Of a stretch of 7,712 nt of DNA, positions 6,579-7,712 are shown piece after piece. Both the position numbers and the translations under genes were made by a program. This DNA comes from Ethanoligenens sp047722935 (GTDB taxonomy: Bacteria; Bacillota; Clostridia; Oscillospirales; Ethanoligenentaceae), in the NCBI GenBank assembly GCA_047722935.1, contig JBDNZS010000091.1, forward strand, positions 1 to 7,712, written 5' to 3'. Numbering within the stretch: the stretch's first letter is position 1; each line of letters starts with the position of its first letter. The notes beneath the pieces were generated by a model that saw only the letters and a list, made by a program, of their open reading frames with translations, was not told the origin of the DNA and made no database searches.

Positions 6579-6618
6579 ATAGCCAGACTTTCATTTTTTT
6601 ACAAGGCGGTGTTATAAC

Positions 6619-6996
6619 TTGAAGGTTGCTGTTATTGGCTCCCGCCAGGCGGGGGAAGAAACGTACGACATGATTCTCCGGCAATTGCCCAGAGGTTGCT
6701 CGCAGATCATCACCGGAGGCGCGCACGGGGTGGACACACTGGCTAAACGGGCCGCCGCGGAACTGGGTGTAAAACACACCTGCATCCGTCCCCGCTACCA
6801 ACGCTACGGGCGTTCAGCCCCTCTCGTGCGCAATATCGACATTGTAGAAAAAGCAGATTGTGTTCTCGCGTTTTGGGACGGTCAGTCAAAAGGGACTCGC
6901 CATGCGCTCGGTTGTTGTATCAAATTGGGAAAGCCATTTAAAATCTTTTTGATCGATCACCACCCCATCCATATGCCAAACTACCTGCAACATTGA
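6619..6996 (+). CDS. SLOG-superfamily (DUF2493-like) nucleotide-binding protein
   Basis: The 125-aa protein is a single Rossmann-like SLOG domain. Visible motifs are the opening strand with Gly7-Ser8-Arg9, the glycine-rich ITGGAHGVDTLA (31-42), a basic RYQRYGRSAPLVRN stretch (59-72) and the late AFWDGQSKGTRHAL block (84-97). SLOG and DUF2493 proteins are thought to bind or hydrolyse nucleotides or nucleotide-derived signals. Some are stand-alone enzymes; others are sensors in phage-conflict systems. The specific ligand is unknown. The start is TTG at 6619: no ATG occurs between the preceding in-frame TAG (6580) and the conserved N-terminus, and AAGGCGG lies nine bases upstream. It is divergent from the small ORF to the left and convergent with the CBS gene to the right, so it is probably transcribed alone. 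Confidence 0.88.
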   Translation: MKVAVIGSRQAGEETYDMILRQLPRGCSQIITGGAHGVDTLAKRAAAELGVKHTCIRPRYQRYGRSAPLVRNIDIVEKADCVLAFWDGQSKGTRHALGCCIKLGKPFKIFLIDHHPIHMPNYLQH

Positions 6997-7030
6997 TACT
7001 GCAAACACCACAATAAATACCACAATTGCA

Positions 7031-7076
7031 AAACGGGCAAGACTATTTACAGTCCTGCCCGTTTTTCTCGTTTTTT
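7031..7076 (+). terminator. Rho-independent terminator after the SLOG gene
   Basis: Arms at 7031-7044 and 7051-7064 pair over 14 positions with a single A-C mismatch, are GC-rich in the lower stem (CGGGC/GCCCG) and enclose a six-base loop. The right arm runs into TTTTT and, after four bases, TTTTTT. It lies between two converging genes. On the minus strand only four Ts follow the stem, so it may also stop the CBS transcript, less efficiently. Confidence 0.85.
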
Positions 7077-7094
7077 AGGTTGTTGCCGGGCAAA

Positions 7095-7505
7095 CTAAGG
7101 CATGGAGATCTCCGAGATTGATTGCGCGATTTCCATACCCGCTTTTTCGCGCGCAATATCAGCAAAACTCAACATCCCTACCAGTTTGCCGTTATCCACA
7201 ACCGGAAGCCGGCGCACCTGTTCCGCCGACATCAGGTGTATGGCATTGCTCACCGGGTCCTGCGGCCGCACAGACACTGCCCCATGAGAGCAGATGTCTG
7301 AAACTTTCAGTGTATCCGCATCTTTCTTTTCTGACACACAGCGTAGCACGATGTCACGGTCGGTCAACATTCCCCGTACCGCACCATTGTCAACCACCGG
7401 CACCGCACCGATGTTATTCCGACTCATCAGCGAAGCGGCATCTCGCACGGAGGAAGCCGGTTCCACACTGACAATACGCGTGGTCATGATTTCACTAACC
7501 TGCAT
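7095..7505 (-). CDS. Two-CBS-domain protein
   Basis: The 136-aa protein consists of a tandem CBS pair (Bateman module) and nothing else. The first repeat (about 4-62) has the opening V-S-E-I-M-T, the core NNIGAVPVVDNG and the closing LTDRDIV. The second (about 70-126) has VSDIC, then QVRRLPVVDNG and LSFADIA. Tandem CBS pairs usually bind adenine nucleotides such as AMP, ATP or S-adenosylmethionine. Small stand-alone forms such as B. subtilis YhcV act as stress or energy sensors; the partner here is unknown. The start at 7505 was chosen because AGAGGG lies just before its ATG and the family begins there. A longer frame from 7577 adds 24 unrelated residues with no ribosome binding site. There is no same-strand neighbour downstream in the window. 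Confidence 0.93.
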   Translation of the reverse strand: MQVSEIMTTRIVSVEPASSVRDAASLMSRNNIGAVPVVDNGAVRGMLTDRDIVLRCVSEKKDADTLKVSDICSHGAVSVRPQDPVSNAIHLMSAEQVRRLPVVDNGKLVGMLSFADIAREKAGMEIAQSISEISMP

Positions 7506-7686
7506 TTTTCCCTCTTTCTCTCTGCCGCGGCAAAAGAAGCGCGCCGTATCCCCCACGCGGCGAACATAAGTCTGCAACGGCGCACAAACACTTCTTTAAC
7601 CATAGAATCCGCCCCGCCTCGTTGTGTATGCGCCAAGCGCCCAGCAGCTGATTGGGAGATCTGCCAATCCACATGCCGGCAGTCTT

Positions 7687-7705
7687 AGAATTTCCAGAAA
7701 ATTCT
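7687..7705. repeat. Short palindrome near the right edge
   Basis: AGAATTT and AAATTCT are perfect 7-base inverted repeats around a five-base centre. It sits about 180 bases upstream of the CBS gene in an otherwise empty stretch (7506-7712), and could be an operator. It is too short to rule out chance in AT-rich DNA. Confidence 0.3.
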
Positions 7706-7712
7706 TATTATG

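Noticed and set aside
6562..6801. Minus-strand ORF of 79 aa
   Set aside because: Antisense to the SLOG gene's conserved N-terminal motifs.
7506..7672. Upstream extension of the CBS frame to 7577 and a second minus-strand frame beginning at 7672
   Set aside because: Neither continues a known domain; the CBS family starts at the ATG at 7505, which has its own ribosome binding site. The frame from 7672 overlaps that start in another phase.
1..7712. Second att copy, CRISPR array, tRNA or rRNA genes
   Set aside because: No second copy of the ssrA 3' end, no regularly spaced repeats and no cloverleaf other than the tRNA-like part of tmRNA were seen.

Overview
The window looks like a chromosomal segment from an endospore-forming Firmicute, most likely class Clostridia and possibly the Oscillospirales. 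The evidence is a minus-strand spoIVB - spo0A pair, an smpB - ssrA trans-translation locus, and Gram-positive style ribosome binding sites and promoters. The exact genus cannot be read from the sequence.

Positions 1-1950 are the right end of an integrated mobile element. They hold the 3' part of a cysteine-cluster protein resembling DUF6076, in strikingly AT-rich DNA, followed by a complete large serine recombinase of 509 aa. The recombinase reads straight into the 3' end of the host tmRNA gene (ssrA, minus strand, 1929-2308). Its last codons and its stop codon are the antisense of the tmRNA acceptor stem and T-arm, so the element appears to sit at the 3' end of ssrA. A perfect 12-bp inverted repeat inside the recombinase gene, followed on the minus strand by a U-rich run, looks like a terminator for the tmRNA transcript supplied by the element.

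Positions 1929-3786 form a minus-strand unit: a good sigma-A-type promoter, smpB, an alpha/beta hydrolase and ssrA. SmpB and tmRNA act together to rescue stalled ribosomes; the hydrolase between them has no obvious link to that process.

Positions 3995-6578 carry sporulation genes on the minus strand: a small unidentified ORF, spoIVB (serine peptidase with intact His/Asp/Ser residues) and spo0A. Spo0A is the most notable gene here. Its DNA-binding domain is very well conserved, but its receiver domain has lost the phosphorylated Asp (Asn56 instead), a second acidic-pocket Asp, the conserved Thr and the conserved Lys. It therefore looks like a pseudo-receiver that cannot be switched by the usual phosphorelay.

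Positions 6619-7712 hold a plus-strand SLOG/DUF2493-type nucleotide-binding protein and a convergent minus-strand two-CBS-domain protein, separated by a strong hairpin terminator. The last ~200 bases contain only the upstream region of the CBS gene and a small palindrome.
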